Source: Bacillota bacterium (GTDB lineage Bacteria; Bacillota; Clostridia; Christensenellales; CAG-138). From it: DNA of 11,871 nucleotides. The notes beneath the pieces were generated by a model, which ran no database searches, had not been told where the DNA came from, and saw nothing but the letters and a program-made list of their open reading frames with translations. The position numbers and the translations under genes are program-made. How positions within the stretch are numbered: position 1 is the first letter of the stretch; every line of letters starts with the position of its first letter. Positions 5,865-11,490 of the stretch are shown in pieces. The stretch covers positions 1 to 11,871 of the forward strand of contig JAEEYN010000083.1 of NCBI GenBank assembly GCA_016288175.1, written 5' to 3'.

Positions 5865-6323
5865 ATGGCAATCAAACGCGGTGAAAAGCAGCTTGCCGAG
5901 AACCGGAAGGCAAGGCACGAATATTTTATTGAATCCACCTATGAATGCGGCCTCGCCCTCGTCGGCACCGAGGTCAAGAGCATCCGCATGGGCAAGGTCA
6001 ATATCAAGGACTCCTACGCCAAAGTGAAGAACGGCGAGGCGTTCGTTGTCGGCATGCACGTCAGCCCCTACGAGAAGGGCAATATCTTCAACCGCGATCC
6101 GTTCCGCGAAAGAAAGCTCCTGCTCCATAAGCGCGAGATACTGAAGCTCGGCGCGCTCTCCCAGGCGGACGGCTACAGCCTCATCCCCCTGCGCCTCTAT
6201 CTCAAGGACGATAAGGTCAAGCTCGAGCTCGCCGTCGCGAAGGGCAAAAAGCTCTACGACAAGCGCCATGCCATCGCCGAACGCGACGCAAAGCGCCAAA
6301 TTGATCGGCGGAACGCGGAATAA
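5865..6323 (+). CDS. smpB: SsrA-binding protein SmpB
   Basis: The 152-residue cytoplasmic protein binds tmRNA and delivers it to stalled ribosomes for trans-translation. Landmarks are ENRKARHEYFIESTYECGL (12-30), GTEVKSIRMGKVNIKDSYAK (34-53), MHVSPYEKGN (64-73), the RKLLLHKREI block (83-92) and the C-terminal GKKLYDKR (127-134). The basic tail is the part that enters the decoding site in this family. The length is normal. The N-terminus MAIKRGEKQLAENRKA fixes the start at 5865, yet no Shine-Dalgarno sequence is present; the upstream bases are CGG, T7, then GAACT. The partner tmRNA gene is not recognisable in the window. Confidence 0.96.
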   Translation: MAIKRGEKQLAENRKARHEYFIESTYECGLALVGTEVKSIRMGKVNIKDSYAKVKNGEAFVVGMHVSPYEKGNIFNRDPFRERKLLLHKREILKLGALSQADGYSLIPLRLYLKDDKVKLELAVAKGKKLYDKRHAIAERDAKRQIDRRNAE

Positions 6324-6374
6324 AAGCCGCAGATACACCTACTCTTTTGCGTTTTTTCGGGGAAATTTAAATCA

Positions 6375-6490
6375 GATTTTCCGCAAGCGGAAAATCCTCA
6401 TGAACGCCCGAACGCTGTTCGGGTATTTCACCGGCCGTACGCGGCCGATTTCGCCGCGCAGCGATTTCACCGTACAAACGATTTCACTCA
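6375..6490. repeat. Hairpin array punctuated by GATTTCAC-type units
   Basis: This occupies most of the 287-base gap between smpB and the VanZ gene. It begins with a perfect palindrome GATTTTCCGC-AA-GCGGAAAATC (6375-6396), then CCCGAAC-GCT-GTTCGGG (6407-6423). Next come four near-identical nonamers: TATTTCACC 6424, GATTTCGCC 6447, GATTTCACC 6463 and GATTTCACT 6480. The first two are separated by the hairpin GGCCG-TACG-CGGCC (6433-6446). I recall similar GATTTCAC arrays from gut Firmicutes intergenic regions. They resemble CRISPRs superficially but have spacers of only 7-14 bases. Function is unknown. Confidence 0.7.
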
Positions 6491-6494
6491 TCCC

Positions 6495-6520
6495 GCGCCT
6501 TCCGGCGCTTTTTCTTTTTT
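6495..6520 (+). terminator. Intrinsic terminator after smpB
   Basis: GCGCC (6495-6499), loop TTCC, GGCGC (6504-6508), then TTTTTCTTTTTT. The stem is short but GC-only with a long T tract. It lies at the end of the GATTTCAC array and would close the smpB transcript before the VanZ promoter. Confidence 0.75.
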
Positions 6521-6528
6521 ATCCGGTA

Positions 6529-6557
6529 TCGACAAGTTTCATTATGTGTGTTATCAT
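6529..6557 (+). promoter_or_regulatory. Sigma-A type promoter of the VanZ-family gene
   Basis: TCGACA (6529-6534), 17 bases, TATCAT (6552-6557) with extended TGT. The leader contains a perfect hairpin GTGTCC-AAA-GGACAC (6581-6595) just before the ribosome-binding site AGGAGG (6600-6605). Confidence 0.6.
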
Positions 6558-6610
6558 TCCTAATACACTTATGTTGATTTGTGTCCAAAGGACACCGATA
6601 GGAGGCGCCA

Positions 6611-7129
6611 ATGCCCGAAAAACCGAAATATCCCGTCCTTACCGTGACCGTGTTCGTGCTCTACGGCCTGATCCTCGTCTGGATCGTGCTGCTGAAGCTC
6701 GCCGTCACGCCGGAGCAGCTGCGCTGGCTTGTCTGCGGGCGCAGCATCGACTGGATACCGTTCCGCTCTATCCAATCAGCCGCAAATCTCCGCGTTGCCG
6801 GGGAGGAGGTCCTTTTGAACGGAGCCGTCTTCATACCGCTCGGACTCCTGCTCTCGCTCCTTGGCCGCCCGCGGCGCCTGATCGGCAGGATTGCCGTCGG
6901 CTTCCTTGTCAGCCTCGCTTTCGAGCTGATCCAATACGCGTTCGCGATCGGCGTCAGCGACGTCACCGATCTTATCACGAACACGCTCGGCACGCTCATC
7001 GGATGCCTCGTCTTCTTCGGCGCGAAAAAGCTTTTTCGCGGGCGGACGGAGCTCACGCTGGATCTTGTTTTGCTGATCCCTGAGGCGCTCTGCCTTGTTT
7101 TCGGTCTGCTCGCGCTTGCGAACCGCTGA
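6611..7129 (+). CDS. VanZ-family integral membrane protein
   Basis: The 172-residue protein has about four to five hydrophobic segments (roughly 8-30, 69-85, 91-112, 119-139 and 149-170). VanZ-family signatures are present: DWIPFRS (47-53), LLNGAVFIPLGLLL (68-81), LAFELIQ (102-108) and the acidic SDVTDLITNTLGTLIG (116-131). VanZ itself gives low-level teicoplanin resistance, but most chromosomal family members have no proven role, so resistance should not be assumed. AGGAGG lies six bases before the start. The gene stands alone between the repeat-rich gap and the rpsF promoter, and nothing nearby suggests a van cluster. Confidence 0.85.
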   Translation: MPEKPKYPVLTVTVFVLYGLILVWIVLLKLAVTPEQLRWLVCGRSIDWIPFRSIQSAANLRVAGEEVLLNGAVFIPLGLLLSLLGRPRRLIGRIAVGFLVSLAFELIQYAFAIGVSDVTDLITNTLGTLIGCLVFFGAKKLFRGRTELTLDLVLLIPEALCLVFGLLALANR

Positions 7130-7165
7130 CGGATGAAATATACTTGCATTCACGGCAAAAAGCAC

Positions 7166-7194
7166 TTGCAAAGCGTGAAAGCGCATGTTATAAT
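7166..7194 (+). promoter_or_regulatory. Sigma-A promoter of the rpsF-ssb-rpsR operon
   Basis: TTGCAA (7166-7171), 17 bases, TATAAT (7189-7194) with extended TGT. Transcription would begin near 7201 and give a leader of about 80 bases. Confidence 0.85.
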
Positions 7195-7211
7195 ACCTTG
7201 CCAACAAACGC

Positions 7212-7254
7212 GGGCATGCTTTTTGCACGCCCAAATCCTTGCGCTGAAAGGCGC
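7212..7254 (+). promoter_or_regulatory. Structured rpsF leader, possible ribosomal-protein autoregulation site
   Basis: Two hairpins are predicted by eye. The first is GGGC (7212-7215) with GCCC (7229-7232), enclosing TGC/GCA (7217-7219 and 7225-7227) with a single-base mismatch. The second is GCGC (7241-7244) with GCGC (7251-7254) around TGAAAG. In many bacteria the rpsF leader binds the S6:S18 complex. The position fits, but I cannot confirm the conserved motif. Confidence 0.35.
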
Positions 7255-7280
7255 CATAAGACCATAAGGAGGTGAATTAA

Positions 7281-7568
7281 GTGAAGAAGTACGAAAGTCT
7301 GTATGTTATCGTGCCCGAGCTTAATGAGGAGGAGACCAAATCCGTAATCGATAAGTTCAACGGTATCATCACCGCCAACGGCGGCGAGATCGAAAAGGTA
7401 GACGAATGGGGCAAGCGCCGCCTCGCCTACGCGATCAATTACAAGACCGAGGGTTACTACGTTCTCGTTGTTTTCAACGGCGAACCCGCTCTCCCCGCAG
7501 AGCTCGAGCGTAACCTGAAGAACGATGAAAAGATCATGCGCTACAAAGTTACCGTCCATCACGAGTAA
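7281..7568 (+). CDS. rpsF: Small ribosomal subunit protein bS6
   Basis: The 95-residue protein has the S6 fold signatures KKYESLYVIVPELNEEE (2-18), GEIEKVDEWGKRRLAYAINY (35-54), EGYYVLVVFNG and the C-terminal NDEKIMRYKVT (81-91). S6 binds 16S rRNA as a heterodimer with S18, which is encoded two genes downstream. The start codon is GTG, set by an excellent AAGGAGGT (7266-7273) seven bases upstream. It is the first gene of the conserved rpsF-ssb-rpsR operon. Length is normal. Confidence 0.97.
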   Translation: MKKYESLYVIVPELNEEETKSVIDKFNGIITANGGEIEKVDEWGKRRLAYAINYKTEGYYVLVVFNGEPALPAELERNLKNDEKIMRYKVTVHHE

Positions 7569-7605
7569 TTTTTCCCGCGCATTGAACCCCGAGAAAGGAT
7601 TCACA

Positions 7606-8169
7606 ATGAACAAGATTTTTCTGATTGGCAATCTTACCGGCGACCCCGAGCTTCGCACCACGCCGAACGGAGTCAACGTCTGCACGATGAACATCGCCGT
7701 CAACCGCAGATTTGTTGCGAACCGCGATGACCGCCAGACCGATTTCTTCCGCATCACCGCATGGCGCCAGCTTGGTGAAACCTGCTCCCGTTTTCTCAGC
7801 AAGGGAAAGAAAATTGCCGTAGTCGGCGAGCTTTCCGCCCGCACCTACGAAGCAAAGGACGGAACCACGAGGGTCTCCCTCGAGGTCACTGCGGACGAGG
7901 TCGAATTCCTCTCCCCCAGGGACGGCGCTCCCGCGGGCCAGGGTTATCCCCAGAATCAGGGCTACCAGGGCCAGGGCGGCTATCAGCCCCAGCAGGGCTA
8001 CAACCGCGCGTATCCCCATCCGTCCGACAACAATCCCGCGCAGGATGCTCCCCGGCAGAACAGTTGGCAGGATAACCGGGCATCCGACCAGGGCGCATAT
8101 CAGGGAACTTCGCTCGGCAATTCTTCCGACGGGTTCACAGATGTCACCGATGATGATTTACCGTTTTGA
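7606..8169 (+). CDS. ssb: Single-stranded DNA-binding protein
   Basis: The 187-residue protein has an N-terminal OB fold (about 1-105) starting MNKIFLIGNLTGDPELR, with ITAWRQLGE (50-58) and GKKIAVVGELSARTYEAKDG (67-86). A glycine/glutamine/tyrosine-rich linker follows (about 110-135) built from repeated QGY units. The acidic tip DDDLPF (182-187) recruits repair and replication proteins. SSB coats single-stranded DNA in replication, recombination and repair. The start at 7606 is chosen over longer readings into rpsF because GAAAGGA (7593-7599) lies just upstream and the family begins with MNK. It is 37 bases after rpsF and 20 before rpsR. Confidence 0.97.
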   Translation: MNKIFLIGNLTGDPELRTTPNGVNVCTMNIAVNRRFVANRDDRQTDFFRITAWRQLGETCSRFLSKGKKIAVVGELSARTYEAKDGTTRVSLEVTADEVEFLSPRDGAPAGQGYPQNQGYQGQGGYQPQQGYNRAYPHPSDNNPAQDAPRQNSWQDNRASDQGAYQGTSLGNSSDGFTDVTDDDLPF

Positions 8170-8189
8170 TTTTGCGAAAGGAGTAAAAA

Positions 8190-8432
8190 ATGGAAGAACG
8201 CAAAATGAGGCCCCGTCCCCGCAAGTCCAGGCGTAAAGTCTGCCAGTTCTGCGTCGATAAGGTTGAATATATCGATTACAAAGACGCTGCGAAGCTCCGC
8301 AAGTTCATCACCGAGCGCGGCAAGATCATGCCCCGCAGGATGAGCGGCGTCTGCGCAGAGCACCAGAGGGCGCTGGCAATCGCCATCAAGTCCGCCCGTC
8401 AGGTCGCGCTGCTGCCCTACGTTCAGGACTGA
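8190..8432 (+). CDS. rpsR: Small ribosomal subunit protein bS18 (zinc-ribbon form)
   Basis: The 80-residue protein matches S18: basic N-terminus, VDKVEYIDYKDAAKLRKFI (22-40), and RGKIMPRRMSG (43-53). Cys18, Cys21, Cys55 and His58 form a complete potential zinc site, so this is the C+ type rather than the zinc-free paralogue. AAAGGAG (8177-8183) sets the start. It closes the rpsF-ssb-rpsR operon and is followed by a strong terminator. Confidence 0.97.
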   Translation: MEERKMRPRPRKSRRKVCQFCVDKVEYIDYKDAAKLRKFITERGKIMPRRMSGVCAEHQRALAIAIKSARQVALLPYVQD

Positions 8433-8449
8433 TCGAACAGCAATTACAG

Positions 8450-8476
8450 CGGAAGGCTCCGGCCTTCCGTTTTTTT
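8450..8476 (+). terminator. Intrinsic terminator after rpsR
   Basis: CGGAAGGC (8450-8457), loop TCCG, GCCTTCCG (8462-8469), then T7 (8470-8476). It ends the ribosomal operon 17 bases after rpsR. On the opposite strand no T tract follows the stem, so it should not serve the convergent initiator gene. Confidence 0.93.
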
Positions 8477-8506
8477 GTTGATGCGGAATCGGCCGAAGCT
8501 CTGAAC

Positions 8507-9535
8507 TCATGACTCGTCTTCGTCCCCGTATATCTCCTCGCCGAGGCTTATGCCCATCCGCTTCAGGTCCTCGCGGGTATACTGCCGCTGCTTATAGTTA
8601 AGCGCCCGGTTTCGTGCGCGCGCTCCGGCGGCATAACTCCGTTCGTATGCCGGCGGAGAATCCTCCCAGCAGCGGCCGATGAACCAGTTGCCGCCCTGCT
8701 TTATAAAGCGCGGCTCCACTCCCCCGGCGTCAAGCGCGGACTTATACCTTTCGATGCCGCTGCGCACCGTCTCCGCGGCTGTGCCGCCGCGTCTTGAGCG
8801 GATATACGCCTTGAGCGCATCCGCACGGCCCTGCTTGCGGGGATAGAGCGCCCAAAGCTCCTCGAATTCGGCTTCGAAGGCGGCATTGTCGGCGCATTTT
8901 TTCTCCGGGCGGTTTTTCTCCGGGCGGTTTTTCTCCTGGCGGTTTTCTGCCGGAGCATGAACGGCTTGCGCCTTCTTTTCCGGTGTGACCGACGCCTCAT
9001 TTTTCAGCTCGCCGAAGCGACCCGCCATCATCCCCTCAAGGGGAAAGCTTGCGGATAAAAACGCATCCGCTTCGCTCGCTCGCGCCGTCAGCCCCCTGGA
9101 TGACGGTATGTTTATACGTATCTCTTTATTATCATCTTTATTATTGTTTATATTATTATGTGCCATTTTGTCACATTGAACGTGACTGTTTGTCACATTG
9201 AACGTGACATCCTGACACATTGGAAGTGACAATTCGTCACATTCGCCGTCGGGACGCAGCGCCTTGTATTCCACGATCGGGCGTCCGCTGCCGACGCATT
9301 TCACTCCGATGCGCTCGATCAGGCCGCGTTCCGCCAAACAGGAAAGGGCCCTCATAATGCTTCTGCGCGTTGTTCCGGCATACTCGGCAAGCGTTGAGCA
9401 GCTGCCATGCCAGCTCTGCCCGTTTTTGGTAAAGCCGTAGATCACCGCGTAGACCCGAATCGCTGTCTGGCGCAGACCGAGCTTGTCCATCCATGAATAG
9501 GTAATACAATAGTTTTCTTTGGCGATCTCTTCCAT
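8507..9535 (-). CDS. Phage/plasmid-type replication initiator (replisome organizer) with winged-helix N-terminus
   Basis: The 342-residue protein has an N-terminal helix-turn-helix domain (about 1-90: YSWMDKLGLRQTAIRVYAVI, then GSCSTLAEYAGTTRRSIMRA). This resembles the replisome-organizer N-terminus of Firmicutes phages and plasmids. Residues 100-215 are a variable linker. The C-terminal part (about 218-295: FEELWALYPRKQGRADALKA, then RFIKQGGNWFIGRCWED) resembles the DnaD-like tail of phage replication proteins. The linker is encoded by 22-bp direct repeats, an AT-rich tract and three 15-bp repeats. No Shine-Dalgarno sequence precedes ATG 9535, though family alignment supports that start. No phage or integrase genes flank it, so it may be a relic or a domesticated gene. 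Family-level confidence is good; function is inferred. Confidence 0.75.
   Translation of the reverse strand: MEEIAKENYCITYSWMDKLGLRQTAIRVYAVIYGFTKNGQSWHGSCSTLAEYAGTTRRSIMRALSCLAERGLIERIGVKCVGSGRPIVEYKALRPDGECDELSLPMCQDVTFNVTNSHVQCDKMAHNNINNNKDDNKEIRINIPSSRGLTARASEADAFLSASFPLEGMMAGRFGELKNEASVTPEKKAQAVHAPAENRQEKNRPEKNRPEKKCADNAAFEAEFEELWALYPRKQGRADALKAYIRSRRGGTAAETVRSGIERYKSALDAGGVEPRFIKQGGNWFIGRCWEDSPPAYERSYAAGARARNRALNYKQRQYTREDLKRMGISLGEEIYGDEDES
8898..8942. repeat. Three 15-bp tandem repeats in the initiator gene
   Basis: TTTTTCTCCGGGCGG occurs at 8898-8912 and 8913-8927, and with one change at 8928-8942. The period is a multiple of three, so it encodes a repeating Glu-Lys-Asn-Arg-Pro unit (about residues 200-213) in the charged linker. 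It looks like ordinary slippage expansion of a disordered linker. Confidence 0.85.
9108..9168. other. AT-rich tract beside the iterons (candidate DNA-unwinding element)
   Basis: About 60 bases rich in TTATTATT-type runs. By eye 9108-9159 has nine G or C in 52 positions (about 17%), against well over 50% in the surrounding genes. It encodes an Asn/Lys/Ile-rich run of the initiator (about residues 126-142). It lies directly next to the 22-bp repeats, as a duplex-unwinding region would. Confidence 0.5.
9169..9250. repeat. 22-bp iteron-like direct repeats with internal dyads
   Basis: Units begin at 9169, 9191, 9213 and 9235, spaced exactly 22 bases. Core sequences are TGTCACATTGAACGTGAC (9169 and 9191, identical), TGACACATTGGAAGTGAC (9213) and a partial CGTCACATTCGCCGTC (9235). 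The second unit contains a full TGTCAC-N7-GTGACA inverted repeat. Twenty-two bases is two helical turns and not a multiple of three, so the conserved pattern is at the DNA level rather than the protein level. Candidate binding sites of the protein encoded by the same gene. Confidence 0.75.
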
Positions 9536-9619
9536 TTTAAGTATGCGTAATAAGGCCGTGAAAGGCAGGGTGAAGGCTTGCTGTTTCGTTGTGGTTTGAG
9601 TTAAAAAAAGTTTTCTGTC

Positions 9620-9632
9620 GGGAACTGTCCCC
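9620..9632. promoter_or_regulatory. Operator-like dyad at the initiator transcription start
   Basis: GGGAACTGTCCCC is a palindrome with one mismatched pair. It covers about +1 to +13 of the minus-strand promoter, a usual place for a repressor or autoregulatory site. No known operator is recognised in it. Confidence 0.35.
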
Positions 9633-9639
9633 TACTATT

Positions 9640-9668
9640 ATTATACCAAAAATCCGGGCGGATTTCAA
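9640..9668 (-). promoter_or_regulatory. Sigma-A promoter of the replication initiator gene
   Basis: On the minus strand TTGAAA (9668-9663), 17 bases, TATAAT (9645-9640) with extended TGG. Transcription would start near 9633, leaving a leader of almost 100 bases before the ATG. Confidence 0.8.
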
Positions 9669-9712
9669 CCCCGCGGCCCACCGCGGAAAGCGGCGGAGCG
9701 TTATATTCGCGC

Positions 9713-9741
9713 TTGTTTGCCCCGCGATATTCTGCTATAAT
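9713..9741 (+). promoter_or_regulatory. Sigma-A promoter of the cysteine desulfidase gene
   Basis: TTGTTT (9713-9718), 17 bases, TATAAT (9736-9741) with extended TGC. It is arranged back to back with the initiator promoter, about 45 bases between the two -35 boxes. Confidence 0.8.
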
Positions 9742-9797
9742 AGTGTTCGGTGAAAACTGCGCCGTTTCGCGCAAACCTTTTGAGGAGGATCCCCGAT

Positions 9798-11084
9798 ATG
9801 CAGAAGACCGATCCGCGCTATCAATCCTATATCTCCATTCTGAAAGCGGAGCTTGTCCCCGCCGCCGGGTGCACTGAGCCCATCGCCATCGCGTTCGCGG
9901 CGGCAAAGGCGCGCAGCGTTCTCGGCAAAATGCCGGACCGCGTGCATATCATCGTCAGCGGCAACATCATCAAAAATGTCAAGAGCGTCATCGTGCCTAA
10001 CACGGGCGGCATGAAGGGCATCCGCTCCGCCGCCGCTGCCGGCATCGCCGCCGGCGACGACGCGAAGATCCTCGAGGTCATCGCGAGCGTGGACGCCGAA
10101 GGGCGCGAAAGGATCAAGCAGTTCCTCGAGACCGTGCCGATAACGGTCAATCCCGCGGATAACGACCTCGTTTTCGATATTGACCTCACCGTTTTCGCCG
10201 GGAGCGAGAGCGCGCGCGTACGCATCACGGATTACCATACGAACATCGTCCGCATCGAGAAAAACGGCGAAGTCGTCTATGTTCCCGAAAGGGTCACCTT
10301 CGATACGGAGGGCGGCAGCGTCATCACCGAAAAGGACGCTATGACGATCAAGGAGATCATCGATTTCGCGCAGACTGTGGATCTTGAAGACATCGGCGAA
10401 ACGGTCATCCGCCAGATCCGCTACAATTCCGCCATCGCGGAGGAGGGCCTCACCAACGATTACGGCGCCTGCGTCGGCAAAGCGCTCATCAAGACCTTCG
10501 GCAGGGACGTCCGCACCCGCGCGATGGCCTACCCCGCCGCCGGCAGCGACGCCCGTATGAGCGGCTGCGAGCTGCCCGTCATCATCGTCTCCGGCAGCGG
10601 CAACCAGGGCATGACCGCCTCCCTGCCCGTCGTCGTTTATGCAGACGAATACGGTAAAACCGACGAGGAGCTGATCCGCGCCGTCATCGTTTCGGACCTC
10701 ATCACGATCCACCAGAAGAGCTGGATCGGCCGTCTCTCCGCGTTCTGCGGGGCGATCAGCGCGGGCTGCGGCGCGGCCGCGGGCATCGCGTTCCTGATGG
10801 GCGGCGGCTATGACGAGATCGCCCATACGCTGGTCAATTCCCTCGCGATCATCTCCGGCGTGGTCTGCGACGGCGCGAAGGCGAGCTGCGCGGGCAAGAT
10901 CGCCGCGGCGGTCAACGCGGGCCTGCTCGGCTACAGCATCTATATGTGCGGCAGCCAGTTCTACGCCGGCGACGGCATCGTCAGTAAGGGCGTTGAGAAT
11001 ACCATAAAAAACGTCGGCAGGCTCGGCAGCGACGGCATGCGCGAGACCGATAAGGAAATAATACGCATTATGACTGAAGAGTGA
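9798..11084 (+). CDS. L-cysteine desulfidase / UPF0597 (serine dehydratase alpha-like) family protein
   Basis: The 428-residue cytoplasmic protein belongs to the YhaM/CyuA family of iron-sulfur enzymes, which convert L-cysteine to pyruvate, ammonia and sulfide. The signature PAAGCTEPIAIAFAAAKA (21-38) contains Cys25. Further likely cluster ligands are among Cys317 and Cys324 (FCGAISAGCGAAAG) and Cys357 and Cys364 (VCDGAKASCAGKI). SGSGNQG (265-271) is also family-typical. The start at 9798 is set by GAGGAGG (9782-9788); a longer reading from 9750 lacks a ribosome-binding site. It has its own promoter and terminator, so it is monocistronic. Whether cysteine or another amino acid is the real substrate cannot be told from sequence. 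Confidence 0.9.
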   Translation: MQKTDPRYQSYISILKAELVPAAGCTEPIAIAFAAAKARSVLGKMPDRVHIIVSGNIIKNVKSVIVPNTGGMKGIRSAAAAGIAAGDDAKILEVIASVDAEGRERIKQFLETVPITVNPADNDLVFDIDLTVFAGSESARVRITDYHTNIVRIEKNGEVVYVPERVTFDTEGGSVITEKDAMTIKEIIDFAQTVDLEDIGETVIRQIRYNSAIAEEGLTNDYGACVGKALIKTFGRDVRTRAMAYPAAGSDARMSGCELPVIIVSGSGNQGMTASLPVVVYADEYGKTDEELIRAVIVSDLITIHQKSWIGRLSAFCGAISAGCGAAAGIAFLMGGGYDEIAHTLVNSLAIISGVVCDGAKASCAGKIAAAVNAGLLGYSIYMCGSQFYAGDGIVSKGVENTIKNVGRLGSDGMRETDKEIIRIMTEE

Positions 11085-11134
11085 GCGAAGCGAACAGCGA
11101 GCAGCATCACAGGATCCATAATGTTGATTTGACA

Positions 11135-11165
11135 GGCGGCAGCCTTTGCCGCCCCTTATTTTTTT
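11135..11165 (+). terminator. Intrinsic terminator after the cysteine desulfidase gene
   Basis: GGCGGCA (11135-11141), loop GCCTT, TGCCGCC (11147-11153), then CCTTATTTTTTT. It lies 50 bases after the stop codon. Confidence 0.88.
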
Positions 11166-11173
11166 ATAAACAA

Positions 11174-11341
11174 CGCTTGGTAAGCGATAGAACGTATTGT
11201 ATTTTATCTATACAAGAATATGCGGCCTTCCGCTTTTGGGGTGCCGAAAAGATGAAATGCAGCAAAAAAAATCAAAACACGCTCCGTCCTTTGATCCTTG
11301 CGGACAAGGCTTTTTTGATGATATGCTCTTTCGCGCATTGA
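11174..11341 (+). pseudogene. Decayed duplicate of a lipoprotein gene promoter and 5' end
   Basis: About 130 bases (11174-11303) align with 11411-11535, the promoter, leader and signal-peptide start of the intact lipoprotein gene downstream. Shared landmarks are CGCTTG, ATAGAAC, TTGTATT, CTTTTGGGG/CTTTGGGG, AAAAGATG, AATGCA, AAAAAATC, TCCGTCCTTT and CTTGCGG. In this copy the -35 is TTGGTA (11177-11182) and the -10 TATTTT (11200-11205). They keep the 17-base spacing but are weaker than TTGACA and TATTAT. The ATG at 11252 opens only 29 codons with no lipobox and stops at 11339-11341, just where homology is lost and a repeat hairpin begins. It reads as a truncated paralogue. Confidence 0.65.
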
Positions 11342-11396
11342 CGCCTCATCCGTCGGGCTTCGCCTGCCGCCTTCCCCCCGATGGGAAGGCTTTTTT
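11342..11396 (+). terminator. Repeat-borne intrinsic terminator upstream of the lipoprotein promoter
   Basis: GCCTTCCC (11369-11376), loop CCCGAT, GGGAAGGC (11383-11390), then T6 (11391-11396). The preceding CGCCTCATCCGTCGGGCTTC, extended by GCC, is what I remember as the body of a frequent gut-Clostridia intergenic repeat. The hairpin is related to the one at 2601-2622. It would insulate the lipoprotein promoter from upstream reading. Confidence 0.8.
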
Positions 11397-11413
11397 AGTT
11401 CCGAAAGCAGCGC

Positions 11414-11442
11414 TTGACAAGTTATAGAACATGTTGTATTAT
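11414..11442 (+). promoter_or_regulatory. Consensus sigma-A promoter of the lipoprotein gene
   Basis: A perfect TTGACA (11414-11419), 17 bases, TATTAT (11437-11442). It lies about 50 bases upstream of the start codon and is the best promoter in the window. Confidence 0.85.
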
Positions 11443-11490
11443 TTTTTCATAAAGATATTCAGTTTCCGGCTTTGGGGAGGGATGAAAAAG

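Noticed and set aside
6424..6488. Possible CRISPR array
   Set aside because: Units are only nine bases, spacing is irregular (23, 16, 17), the intervals are hairpins rather than unique spacers, and no cas gene is present.
6324..6600. tmRNA gene downstream of smpB
   Set aside because: No tRNA-like ends with a CCA terminus, and no peptide-tag reading frame ending in the usual Ala-Ala, could be found.
6611..7129. Glycopeptide resistance determinant
   Set aside because: VanZ-family membrane proteins are widespread without resistance roles, and no vanH/A/X or two-component genes are present.
9735..10826. A 363-codon open frame on the minus strand
   Set aside because: It is the antisense shadow of the cysteine desulfidase gene, which has clear motifs, promoter and ribosome-binding site.
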